This document shows, piece by piece, positions 1 through 8,381 of a DNA stretch of 38,133 nucleotides (the first letter of the stretch is position 1; each line of letters begins with the position of its first letter). Position numbers and translations under genes: made by a program. The DNA comes from Lachnospiraceae bacterium (GTDB taxonomy: Bacteria > Bacillota > Clostridia > Lachnospirales > Lachnospiraceae), in contig JAAWLQ010000003.1 in assembly GCA_022797995.1 (NCBI GenBank), forward strand, positions 1 to 38,133, given 5' to 3'. Under the pieces are notes generated by a model. That model saw nothing but the letters and a program-made list of their open reading frames with translations, did no database searches and was not told the DNA's origin.

Positions 1-1
1 C

Positions 2-328
2 ACTTCCTTCTGCCTCTCGGTAAACGGAAATGATATGGAGTCTCTGCTGAATGAGATGAAAAATTATTCCTGCGAGCTGAATCTGAACCGCGTCTCCCCC
101 TATTACCTCTTCGGAGAAGCGGCTTCCACTGTACTCAATCCGGGCGTCAGAACCATCAACGCAGTCACTGTCACGCAGCTCAGCGGCGCACTGGCCGGCA
201 ACCTGACGCTGGGCCAGAGCCTGCTGCTGGTATGGCCTCATCTGACCGCGCTGGCCGCGCTGATGTTGATTGTATTTACGATTTCCTATGTATCCTTTAT
301 GCGGCAGGAGATCCGGTCAAAACAATAG
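2..328 (+). CDS. ABC-2 type transporter permease, C-terminal fragment (5' truncated by window edge)
   Basis: Frame is open from base 2; hydrophobic C-terminal segment (LLLVWPHLTALAALMLIVFTISYVSFMRQEIR) typical of ABC-2 permeases; stop at 328. Confidence 0.6.
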   Translation, partial: TSFCLSVNGNDMESLLNEMKNYSCELNLNRVSPYYLFGEAASTVLNPGVRTINAVTVTQLSGALAGNLTLGQSLLLVWPHLTALAALMLIVFTISYVSFMRQEIRSKQ

Positions 329-362
329 AATCCACGCTCTGCGAGGATTCTATTGTCATGAA

Positions 363-392
363 TAAAAAAGGGGCGACCACCCCTTTTTTATT
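363..392 (+). terminator. Rho-independent terminator
   Basis: aaaaaaggggcgaccacccctttttta hairpin with T-tract just after the permease stop. Confidence 0.75.
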
Positions 393-491
393 TGTATGAA
401 ATCCTGTCCTCTGGTGAATTTCAGCACAGCAGTTCATATCCAATAAACTTTCCAGTCAGATGCAACATTCACATAGATATCACATAACTTC

Positions 492-758
492 TTACACCCC
501 AAACATTTCTATTATTTCATCATTACATGCATCTATATCATCAGGAATCACATATTTTCCATTAGCGAGCCCCAATGTTCGTCGGCCGTTATGTGATGCC
601 AGATGCATTGTAAATGGCATGGCTTTTTCTTCAACACTTTGCTTTGCAAAAATTCTTACAGCTTCTGCAAATGATGTCCCCATTTTCTCATATAGTAATT
701 CTACCTGTTCTTTTAAATCGGAATCCATTTTTATCTGCAAAGTTGCTTCTTTTGCCAT
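492..758 (-). CDS. RelB/DinJ family antitoxin-like protein, no toxin gene adjacent
   Basis: MAKEATLQIKMDSDLKEQVELLYEKMGTSFAEAVRIFAKQS is a RelB/DinJ-type ribbon-helix-helix start; RBS ggaggg upstream on the minus strand. Confidence 0.75.
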   Translation of the reverse strand: MAKEATLQIKMDSDLKEQVELLYEKMGTSFAEAVRIFAKQSVEEKAMPFTMHLASHNGRRTLGLANGKYVIPDDIDACNDEIIEMFGV

Positions 759-867
759 AATATCCCTCCATTATTTTTTGCTGATGTTTTATTTTCACAA
801 AATTTTAATAATGACATATTAACACAATAGAAAATGTATTGCAACCCGGCTGCCCTTGTCAGGAATG

Positions 868-2082
868 TTACTCCACAGAAGCTACAGGGAACAGCAGGGA
901 CATATTGCATGTGACACTTTCTTTCACTCCCATCACATAAATCTGGCAGGGATTCTGTTCTCCCCACAGAGCAGGAAATACTTCAAATTCTTTAAATCCC
1001 AGACTCTGATAGAAGCGGTTGGTGGCGTCATACTCTTCATAACGCCCCATCTGTACCGTTTTCACCTGCAGGAATTCATATCCTTTCTCCGCTGCACATC
1101 TTCTCGCCCTGAAGAATAACTCCCTGCCAATGCCCTGCCGGTGGCACTCTCTGCGCACACCCATTACAGCCAGCTCCACCGTTGCCTTCCCGGTTTCCTT
1201 CAGGCACAGAAAGCCGATTGGCTGTCTTCGTTCTTCATCAAAAGCAGCGAAAAATAGTTGTTCCTGACTATCGTTAATGTATTCCTCTCTGGCCTCCGGA
1301 ATACCGAACCACTCCGGCAGCGCCTCCAGAATCCGGCGCGATATGGACGCCTTTTCCGCTTTCTCCGCTATCTGCTCTATACATATTCTTTTCTGGCCTG
1401 CAGTTCCCTGCCCTTTATTCGCCGGCACTGTCCCGCCTTCATTTTCTTTCTGATCCCTTTGTGCTTCATTTTTCAGCGCTACAATTTTGTTCTCTTCCCT
1501 GAAAATCACGCCGCTTTCCCTTTTCCGGGGCGCCTCATATTCTTTCCGCAGAATGGAATACCAGCACTCGTCACAGATACCCTGATTATTCACGCCGCCT
1601 GCTCTCCACGTCCCCTCATAAGTCATGCCGCACTTTCTCATGACCTTACCGGAATTGGGATTCCGGGGATCATGACAGGCATTGACACAATTTGCCCCCA
1701 CTTCGTCAAAGAAAAAGGCAATGAGCGCTGTCAGCGCTTCCGCCACAATGCCCTGTCCCCACCAGACCCGGCCAATGCAGTAGCCAATGGTGACGGAATC
1801 CGTCTCATCATTTATCTTCACGACGCTGATACTCCCGATGGGCTCTCCCAGCGCCTTCAGAACGATGGCCCACTGATAATATTTTGATCCGCCGCTCTCC
1901 TTCACCCAGCTGTCCGTTACCGCCCGTGACACCTCCACGCTCTTATGTGTAGGCCAGGTCATGAATTTTGTCACTTCCGGGTCCGACGCCCAGTTGCGGT
2001 ACATGGGTTCCGCATCCTCGGGCTGAAACGCCCGCAACAGCAGCCGTTTGGTCTCGATTCTCTTTGTTCCCTTATGCTCCAT
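868..2082 (-). CDS. Tandem GNAT N-acetyltransferase (RimJ/RimL-like N-terminal domain plus second GNAT domain)
   Basis: N-terminal ETKRLLLRAFQPEDAEPMYRNW...YCIGRVWWGQGIVAEAL...KVMRKCGM; C-terminal RRECHRQGIGRELFFRARRCAAEKGY...TNRFYQSLGFKEFE. Confidence 0.85.
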   Translation of the reverse strand: MEHKGTKRIETKRLLLRAFQPEDAEPMYRNWASDPEVTKFMTWPTHKSVEVSRAVTDSWVKESGGSKYYQWAIVLKALGEPIGSISVVKINDETDSVTIGYCIGRVWWGQGIVAEALTALIAFFFDEVGANCVNACHDPRNPNSGKVMRKCGMTYEGTWRAGGVNNQGICDECWYSILRKEYEAPRKRESGVIFREENKIVALKNEAQRDQKENEGGTVPANKGQGTAGQKRICIEQIAEKAEKASISRRILEALPEWFGIPEAREEYINDSQEQLFFAAFDEERRQPIGFLCLKETGKATVELAVMGVRRECHRQGIGRELFFRARRCAAEKGYEFLQVKTVQMGRYEEYDATNRFYQSLGFKEFEVFPALWGEQNPCQIYVMGVKESVTCNMSLLFPVASVE

Positions 2083-2333
2083 GCCTCTTCCTCCCGCTTT
2101 AAGTCCTTTCTTCCGTAACCTTTCGCTTGCTTACATAGCTGTTTTTACATTATAACGTATCTTCTTCCTTATAACAATTTAATATTACTCTACTTTTACA
2201 TAAAATCTTTTAGCATTATTTCTTTTAAAATCTTTTTTCACTGTAAACTGCTTTATTTCCAGCTTATATACCAAAACCACTTTAAAGTTTCCAGCCCTGC
2301 ATAAACTATCACATATAAATTCACCCTTTCCTC

Positions 2334-2363
2334 TTGACTGCTATACGCAAAATTGCGTATAAT
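2334..2363 (+). promoter_or_regulatory. Promoter (TTGACT-N18-TATAAT) with palindromic operator tatacgcaa-aa-ttgcgtata (2342-2361)
   Basis: -35 at 2334-2339, -10 at 2358-2363; perfect 9-bp inverted repeat begins 2 bp after the -35 and overlaps the -10; upstream of an XRE gene. Confidence 0.75.
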
Positions 2364-2385
2364 ATCAAAAAGGCGGTGATATAAG

Positions 2386-2859
2386 GTGAATTTAAAGGAA
2401 CTTCGGAAGCTAAGAAAACTCACACAAAAAGAACTGGCCGCTATGAGCGGTGTAAATTTCCGCTCTCTGCAGGATTATGAACAGGGCCGCAAAAAATTGT
2501 CCTCCGCCAGCGGAGATGTGCTGCTCCGATTGTCTACAGTATTGGGCTGTTCCATGGAAACGCTGCTGGCAGACGCCTCTTTTTCCGGCGCACCGTTACT
2601 GCCCTCTAACCAGATAACGACCGACGAAATCCAGAGCCAGAATTTTTACTGCGAAAAATATAAAACGGCCGGCCGTTGGATCTGCAGCGATTCGACGGTA
2701 TCCATCCTTTTTTATTATGAAGGAGAGCGATATACCATTCCCTTCAAAGCTATCTTCGACAGAGAAAATCTCTCCTGGCTGAAGGAAGCGGCAGTTATGT
2801 GCATGGATTCTAAAATCAGGGAGATTCTCTTCTCCCGACTTGAAATGGAGGCCTGGTAA
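2386..2859 (+). CDS. XRE-family HTH regulator, HipB-like (GTG start)
   Basis: LKELRKLRKLTQKELAAMSGVNFRSLQDYEQGRKKLSSASGDVLLRLSTVLGCSMETLL helix-turn-helix. Confidence 0.85.
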   Translation: MNLKELRKLRKLTQKELAAMSGVNFRSLQDYEQGRKKLSSASGDVLLRLSTVLGCSMETLLADASFSGAPLLPSNQITTDEIQSQNFYCEKYKTAGRWICSDSTVSILFYYEGERYTIPFKAIFDRENLSWLKEAAVMCMDSKIREILFSRLEMEAW

Positions 2860-2860
2860 A

Positions 2861-4030
2861 ATGCAGGAAAATTTGTACTATCTCATGCATCGGGATGACC
2901 CGGTGTGCATGATATCCATCGATCCCTTATCCGGAGCCATGCTTCAGGTGTCACAGCAGAAAACACCTGAACTGCTGCCTCCCGGCACAAAATCCGATGT
3001 CCAGATGCTGCGCAAATGGTGGCAGCGACGTGCGGTACCCATAAACCAGGGCCGCATTCAACATATTCTGGAGCAAATGGGCTTTACCACCCCCCAGGAA
3101 TACCTGGTAAAAAACCTGGGTCTGAGTCTGACAGATCATTACTGGATCAAACCGTTGGAGTTAAATCTGGCATGGGAAAATGTTAATTTATTCACAAACC
3201 CTTTTCGCGATCCGATCAGTGATATGCAGTTTGATACCCCTTTGACAGAAGCAGTCATAGTTTCGGATCATGCGTTTTCGCCCAGTTCTTCCGTCCAGGG
3301 TGAACTACAGAAAAAATGGGTTATTTCCAACAGCAAACGATGCCTCATAAAAGGAAATCATGGCAGTAACTCTCAGGAAAGCCTGAATGAAGTCGTCGCA
3401 ACTCTGCTTCACAGAAAACAAAATTCACAGCCTTATGTTGCCTACTCTGTCATACGGCCAGAGTCCTGTGCCCAACTCTATTGTATCTGTGAAAGCTTTA
3501 CATCCGATACAATAGAACTGATTCCGGCAATTGATGTGGTAAATTCCAGAAAAAAGGACAATGCCATGTCCATGTATGAGCATTTTATTGCTGTTTGTGC
3601 CGAATATGGTTTGGATGAGAATAGTACCAGAACCTTTCTGGAATACCAGATCCTGACAGATTTTATCCTCACAAATATTGACCGGCATCTGAATAATTTC
3701 GGTGTTCTCCGGGATACCAATACCCTGAAATTTATCGGTATGGCGCCGATTTTTGATTCAGGGAACTCCATGTTCTGGCAAAATCCCAGGCTGGCGGAGC
3801 AGGATGATCTATTACAAATTTCAGTTAACAGTTTCCGAAAGACAGAGTTCCAGCTGCTCAAATATGTACAAAATCCATCTCTGGTAGACCTGAATCTTCT
3901 GCCGGATGAAAATGAGTTATATGCAATCTATAGTCAGGATCCTCTGATTTCCTGCTTAGATTCTATCCTGACCGGCTACAGAAGAAAAATCGAATTTCTG
4001 AAACAACTGCAAAATAAAACTATCCGGTGA
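2861..4030 (+). CDS. HipA-like kinase domain protein
   Basis: Catalytic motif LTDFILTNIDRHLNNFGVLRD and APIFDSGNSMFW; ATG at 2861 has GGAGG 8 nt upstream and follows the XRE stop by 1 nt (ORF track start 2840 is probably too far upstream). Confidence 0.8.
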   Translation: MQENLYYLMHRDDPVCMISIDPLSGAMLQVSQQKTPELLPPGTKSDVQMLRKWWQRRAVPINQGRIQHILEQMGFTTPQEYLVKNLGLSLTDHYWIKPLELNLAWENVNLFTNPFRDPISDMQFDTPLTEAVIVSDHAFSPSSSVQGELQKKWVISNSKRCLIKGNHGSNSQESLNEVVATLLHRKQNSQPYVAYSVIRPESCAQLYCICESFTSDTIELIPAIDVVNSRKKDNAMSMYEHFIAVCAEYGLDENSTRTFLEYQILTDFILTNIDRHLNNFGVLRDTNTLKFIGMAPIFDSGNSMFWQNPRLAEQDDLLQISVNSFRKTEFQLLKYVQNPSLVDLNLLPDENELYAIYSQDPLISCLDSILTGYRRKIEFLKQLQNKTIR

Positions 4031-4068
4031 TAACAGTACTACAAGATTGATCAAAGGAGAAATCAGAT

Positions 4069-4560
4069 ATGTTAAATGCACTTTGTATGGAAATGATGCG
4101 CTACTATAGCGGAGACCCAGGCCGTATTCAACATTTTGTAAAAGTACATGCTTTTGCAAAGCTCATAGGCGAACTGGAGCACATCGGAGCAGAAACCATG
4201 GAAATCCTGGAAGCCGCCGCTTATGTGCACGATATCGGTATCAAGCCTGCGGAAGAAAAGTTCGGTTCCTGCGCGGGCCCTCTTCAGGAATAGGAAGGCC
4301 CCGCAGTGGCGGAAGAGATGCTGCAGCGACTGTGCTTTGAAAAGCAGTTGATAGAACGGGTCTGTTATTTAGTGGGCCATCATCATACTTACACCCAGAT
4401 AGACGGCATGGACTATCAGATTTTAGTCGAGGCAGATTTTCTGGTAAATCTCCATGAAGGCAGTGCGGACAAAGCTGCTGTGGAATCCGCTTACAAAACC
4501 ATATTCCGGACAGGAAGCGGAAAGCGAATCTGCAGGGAAATGTTTGTCACACAATTTTAA
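4069..4560 (+). pseudogene. HD-domain protein interrupted by an in-frame TAG (4291-4293)
   Basis: 4069-4293 (..AAAYVHDIGIKPAEEKFG..LQE*) and 4306-4560 (EEMLQRLCFEKQLIERVCYLVGHHHTY) are in the same frame; HD and HHH motifs lie on opposite sides of the stop. Confidence 0.75.
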
Positions 4561-4789
4561 ATGCCACCCATCCTTCTATTCCATAGTGCTCAGATATCTC
4601 TCGTAGGATTCCTGAATATGCCGTCTCCATTGTCTATAGTCCCTTTGTCAATGTCATCGGTTCCGCTGTATTTTACCTAATGTCGAGAGCAAGGCATATA
4701 CTTGGCACAACTATATGGTGGTATTTGCGGAGGCAACAAAATCAGCCGTCCAGGAATAAGGGCCTTATGATTTTCTGTTTTACTTTCTG

Positions 4790-4818
4790 TTGACAGCAAT
4801 ACTGTTCTGTGGCATAAT
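4790..4818 (+). promoter_or_regulatory. Promoter TTGACA-N17-CATAAT
   Basis: -35 4790-4795, -10 4813-4818, 17-bp spacer; reads toward the MATE gene. Confidence 0.6.
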
Positions 4819-4865
4819 GCATTAAAACCCTACGGGGAGTGGATTTTTCAAGAGAAATCTTTTTT

Positions 4866-4905
4866 CGCCACACAATTGCCGGAAGACAATTGTGTGGCGT
4901 TTTTT
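4866..4905 (+). terminator. Intrinsic terminator/attenuator inside the MATE leader
   Basis: CGCCACACAATTG-ccggaaga-CAATTGTGTGGCG-TTTTTT, perfect 13-bp stem. Confidence 0.75.
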
Positions 4906-5102
4906 ATGCACAGGCCCGCATAAATGTGAAAAACCATATATGCAAGTTTTTCACATGGAAGTTTGCCGCTAAGGCGGCATGCAGGCCGCGCGGCAAGTAG
5001 GGGAGAAAAGCATTCCCCTATTCGATTAGCAGATTTTCTCATTCGGTTCAGATTTGTTTATATGCCAGGAAGATTCTGCGACACAGAAAGGAAAAATACT
5101 TT

Positions 5103-6473
5103 ATGGAACAGACTTTTATGAAGGAAAAGAAGATATTGCCCCTTGTGCTGTCCATGTCTACGCCAATGGTAATATCCATGGCGGTGAATGCGCTCTATAA
5201 CATCGTGGACAGCTATTTTGTGGCGCAATTAAATGAAGAAGCCATGACGGCTCTGGCCCTGGTCTACCCTGTGCAGAATATCATAAATGCAATCGCCATC
5301 GGCTTTGCCATTGGAATCAATGCTGTCATCGCACTGTACCTGGGGGCAGGAGACCAGGAAAATGCGGATAAAGCCGCAACACAGGGATTGCTGCTTAATC
5401 TTTTTCACGGGATTGTATTGGCCCTGGCATGTACGTCGGCCATGCCTGGATTTCTGTATTTGTTTTCCTCAGATGAGAATGTGATTTCCATGTCGCTGGA
5501 ATATTCCAGGCGGGTTTTCCTGTTTGCGCCGGTTATCACATCCGGTCTGGTATTTGAAAAGCTTTTTCAGGCAGTGGGGAAAATGAAGATATCCATGTTC
5601 AGTATGATGTGTGGTTGTGTGGCAAATATTATTCTGGATCCTCTGATGATTTTCGGCGCAGGTGTATTTCCGGCTATGGGAATTGCGGGAGCCGCCTATG
5701 CCACCGGCATCGGGCAGGTGATAACCCTTGTCGTATATCTGATCTTCTACAAAACGGCTTCCATTCCAGTAAAGATAAAGAGGAATGCCTTCCGTCCCAA
5801 TCGAAGCATAGCGGCAAAACTATATTCCATCGGCATCTCGGCGACGCTGAATCTGGCACTGCCGTCACTGCTGATTTCGGTACTAAACGGGATACTGGCA
5901 GAATTTTCTGACAAATATGTCCTTGTGCTGGGCGTCTACTATAAGCTGCAGACCTTTATCTACCTGACAGCCAACGGCATCATCCAGGGGATTCGGCCGT
6001 TGATGGGATACAATTACGGAGCTGGAGAAAAATTAAGAGTGCGAAAAATCTTCCATACCACTCTGGCGCTCACAGCCGGTGTCATGGCGGTGGGAATGGT
6101 ACTTTCCTGGACTGTTCCGGCATGGCTGATGGGACTGTTTACCAACCAGCCGGAGACACTCGCCAATGGTGTGAAGGCGTTGCGTATTATCAGCCTTGGC
6201 TTCGTAATATCAGCGGTATCGGTTACCTGTTCCGGTGCTTTGGAGGGACTGGGAAAAGGGGTCCCGTCTCTTTGCATTTCCCTGCTGCGCTATCTTATAA
6301 TCATTATACCGTTAGCTTTTCTGCTGAGCAGAGCGTTGGAAGCAGAAGGCGTCTGGTGGGCATTTTGCATTACAGAATTTATAACGGCCGGAATTTCATA
6401 CTTGATTTATTGTAAAAATGAGAGGTTGCCTGTTCCTGGATGTTCAGATCTGCAGCGCAGCGCTAAAAGCTGA
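5103..6473 (+). CDS. MATE family efflux transporter
   Basis: Full-length polytopic protein; MEKKILPLVLSMSTPMVISMAVNALYNIVDSYFVAQL, QAVGKMKISM...NIILDPLMIFG. Confidence 0.95.
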   Translation: MEQTFMKEKKILPLVLSMSTPMVISMAVNALYNIVDSYFVAQLNEEAMTALALVYPVQNIINAIAIGFAIGINAVIALYLGAGDQENADKAATQGLLLNLFHGIVLALACTSAMPGFLYLFSSDENVISMSLEYSRRVFLFAPVITSGLVFEKLFQAVGKMKISMFSMMCGCVANIILDPLMIFGAGVFPAMGIAGAAYATGIGQVITLVVYLIFYKTASIPVKIKRNAFRPNRSIAAKLYSIGISATLNLALPSLLISVLNGILAEFSDKYVLVLGVYYKLQTFIYLTANGIIQGIRPLMGYNYGAGEKLRVRKIFHTTLALTAGVMAVGMVLSWTVPAWLMGLFTNQPETLANGVKALRIISLGFVISAVSVTCSGALEGLGKGVPSLCISLLRYLIIIIPLAFLLSRALEAEGVWWAFCITEFITAGISYLIYCKNERLPVPGCSDLQRSAKS

Positions 6474-6491
6474 CATGCTCCCGCCCTTCCT

Positions 6492-7232
6492 TCACAGATT
6501 CAGCTCATACTTTAAGCTGTTGGGTATCCCTCTGGGCCCGCGCACCGCATAAATGCCGAACTCCTTTTTCAGTCTGTCAAAGGTAAACTTTCCGGAATCA
6601 TATTTTTTTAAAAGTTTAATTTTCATCAGTTTACTGATTGTCAGATTTTTATCCTGATACCTGTAAGGGATATCTGTCTCCATCACCTTGCACTGATAGA
6701 GAATCGCCGATACCGGAGCCGCCACATACAGGAAAACCGTATCGCCGGTCTTCATACCGCTGCCCTGCTTCCAATCGATTATCTCCGCTTTGTCAAAGGC
6801 GTGTATAATATCATAGAACTTTGGATTCGCCGGAACAATCCAATCCTTCGGCGGGCGGATTTTTTCCTTCTTTTTCTTCGACGCGGTGGCGGCATAGCTC
6901 ATATCGATCAGGTCGCAGACTTTATCTTTTCCCACAGTGCCGTCCAGAAGCACTGTAATCCAATGCTGCTTATTCATGTGGTACGCAGGGAAAATTCCCT
7001 GTTCCTGTGTCAGTATATCCCGCAGCATCATATCGTCTATTTTCAGGTTGAGGGCGTCCACATCTCCTTCTTCGGAAAGTCCCAGTTTATTCCTGCCTAC
7101 ACACATGGCCAGCGCAAACCACTTTTTGTTGTCACTGTGACGGAAGACAGCACTGGTGTTGTCCTTTGCCCAGGGGTACTCCGGCGTGGTTTTGTATTTC
7201 TTTTTTATATAGCTAAAAGCCTCTTCACGCAT
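6492..7232 (-). CDS. MmcQ/YjbR-like DNA-binding domain plus C-terminal EVE/PUA-like domain
   Basis: N-terminal MREEAFSYIKKKYKTTPEYPW..; C-terminal DWIVPANPKFYDI..AEIIDWKQGSGMKTGDTVFLYVAAPVSAILYQCKV. Start 7232 overlaps the NUDIX stop (ATGCGTGA), RBS ggagg. Confidence 0.75.
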   Translation of the reverse strand: MREEAFSYIKKKYKTTPEYPWAKDNTSAVFRHSDNKKWFALAMCVGRNKLGLSEEGDVDALNLKIDDMMLRDILTQEQGIFPAYHMNKQHWITVLLDGTVGKDKVCDLIDMSYAATASKKKKEKIRPPKDWIVPANPKFYDIIHAFDKAEIIDWKQGSGMKTGDTVFLYVAAPVSAILYQCKVMETDIPYRYQDKNLTISKLMKIKLLKKYDSGKFTFDRLKKEFGIYAVRGPRGIPNSLKYELNL

Positions 7233-7950
7233 TCTTTGGTCCTCCTGCTTCCCGCCGCCTCGCCAGCAGCCAGGCCATGATGTGTACCGCCTGCTGGAAT
7301 TCACCCTGCTCAATCATTTTCTCTATCTCGTCCGCAGAGTATCTCCTGACATGCAGAAACTCTGTCTCATCCAGGCTCTGCTCCGCGGCCCTGCGGCATT
7401 TTTCCGCCATAAAAATATATGCATAATTATCCGCCAGTGTGGCATTGGACGGTACTGTCAGCAGCTGTGTCCAATGATCCGATACATATCCTGTCTCTTC
7501 CAGCAGCTCCCTTCTGGCCGCCTTCAGTGCATCCTCGGCCTCCATATTCGACGTATTCCCTGTGTCGGTCTGCTTCCCCTCCGCCACAGATGTATTCAAT
7601 GCCTCTATTATATCCTGTCCGGAAGCATGGACTGCCTCCTGTGCTGTTCTATACTCCTTCCCATCCTTCCGTTCAATACCACCTGCGGGAAATTCCGTCG
7701 TCACCTCACGGATTCCCTGTCGAAACTGCCTGACACAGAGGTATTTCCCTTCTTCATCCGATGCCACAATCACCACATAATCCCGGCGGCTGTAACTGTA
7801 AAATGGCTCAAACACACTTCCGTCCGGAAATCGATAAGAGGACCGTCGAAAGTCAATCCACTCATCCTGTACAATATGTTCTGTGCGGATTTCCTCCCAC
7901 GCCAGATTCTTTTCATCTTCACTGCCTGCTATTTCTTTGCTGATATTCAT
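7225..7950 (-). CDS. NUDIX hydrolase (ADP-ribose pyrophosphatase-like) with interrupted Nudix box
   Basis: EFPAGGIE ... EDALKAARRELLEETGYVSDHW. Confidence 0.85.
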   Translation of the reverse strand: MNISKEIAGSEDEKNLAWEEIRTEHIVQDEWIDFRRSSYRFPDGSVFEPFYSYSRRDYVVIVASDEEGKYLCVRQFRQGIREVTTEFPAGGIERKDGKEYRTAQEAVHASGQDIIEALNTSVAEGKQTDTGNTSNMEAEDALKAARRELLEETGYVSDHWTQLLTVPSNATLADNYAYIFMAEKCRRAAEQSLDETEFLHVRRYSADEIEKMIEQGEFQQAVHIMAWLLARRREAGGPKNA

Positions 7951-8064
7951 GCATCTATCTCCTTTTATTCAAAATCTGTTATTTATACTCCATATTACGA
8001 TCTGACATACCGCCTTACAATAATTTTCACTGCTCACTATTTTTAATACAAGCCGAACCTTTTT

Positions 8065-8267
8065 CATTATACCATGTGCGCGGAAAATCAAGCGACTCCG
8101 AAGGAGACATTTGATTTTCAAGCCATGGACTGCCGGGTATAATGCATCACGCAGTGATGGCAAGCCAGCCCACGCTGGCTTGAATTCTGCGAATGCAGAA
8201 TCATTATACCATGTGCACAGCCCGCACATGGTATTGATGGCCATTCGGCCGTCTCCTGCCTTGAATA
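8065..8267. repeat. Intergenic hairpin array with dispersed-repeat segment
   Basis: Successive perfect stems at 8083-8119, 8145-8159, 8161-8182, 8184-8201 and 8209-8231; CATTATACCATGTGC occurs twice (8065-8079, 8202-8216). Confidence 0.7.
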
Positions 8268-8381
8268 AGGACATTATACCTTAAAATCTCTTCTCTTACC
8301 AGAATACAAATACAAGAAACCACCAAAAATGCTTTATATATTTCCCACAAAATTCAACTTTCAAAATTGTATATAATGCAT

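Noticed and set aside
1258-1887. 209-aa plus-strand ORF opposite the double GNAT
   Set aside because: Antisense shadow ORF; Pro/Ile/His-rich, no RBS, while the minus frame has clear GNAT motifs
4848-5042. 64-aa minus-strand ORF in the MATE leader
   Set aside because: Covers terminator and hairpins; no RBS; opposite reading also open by chance
7969-8274. 101-aa minus-strand ORF (MSLFKAGDGRMAINTMCGLCTWYN..)
   Set aside because: It lies across the hairpin array and dispersed repeat; the MCGLCTWYN string arises from the palindrome also present before the methyltransferase, so probably not a gene
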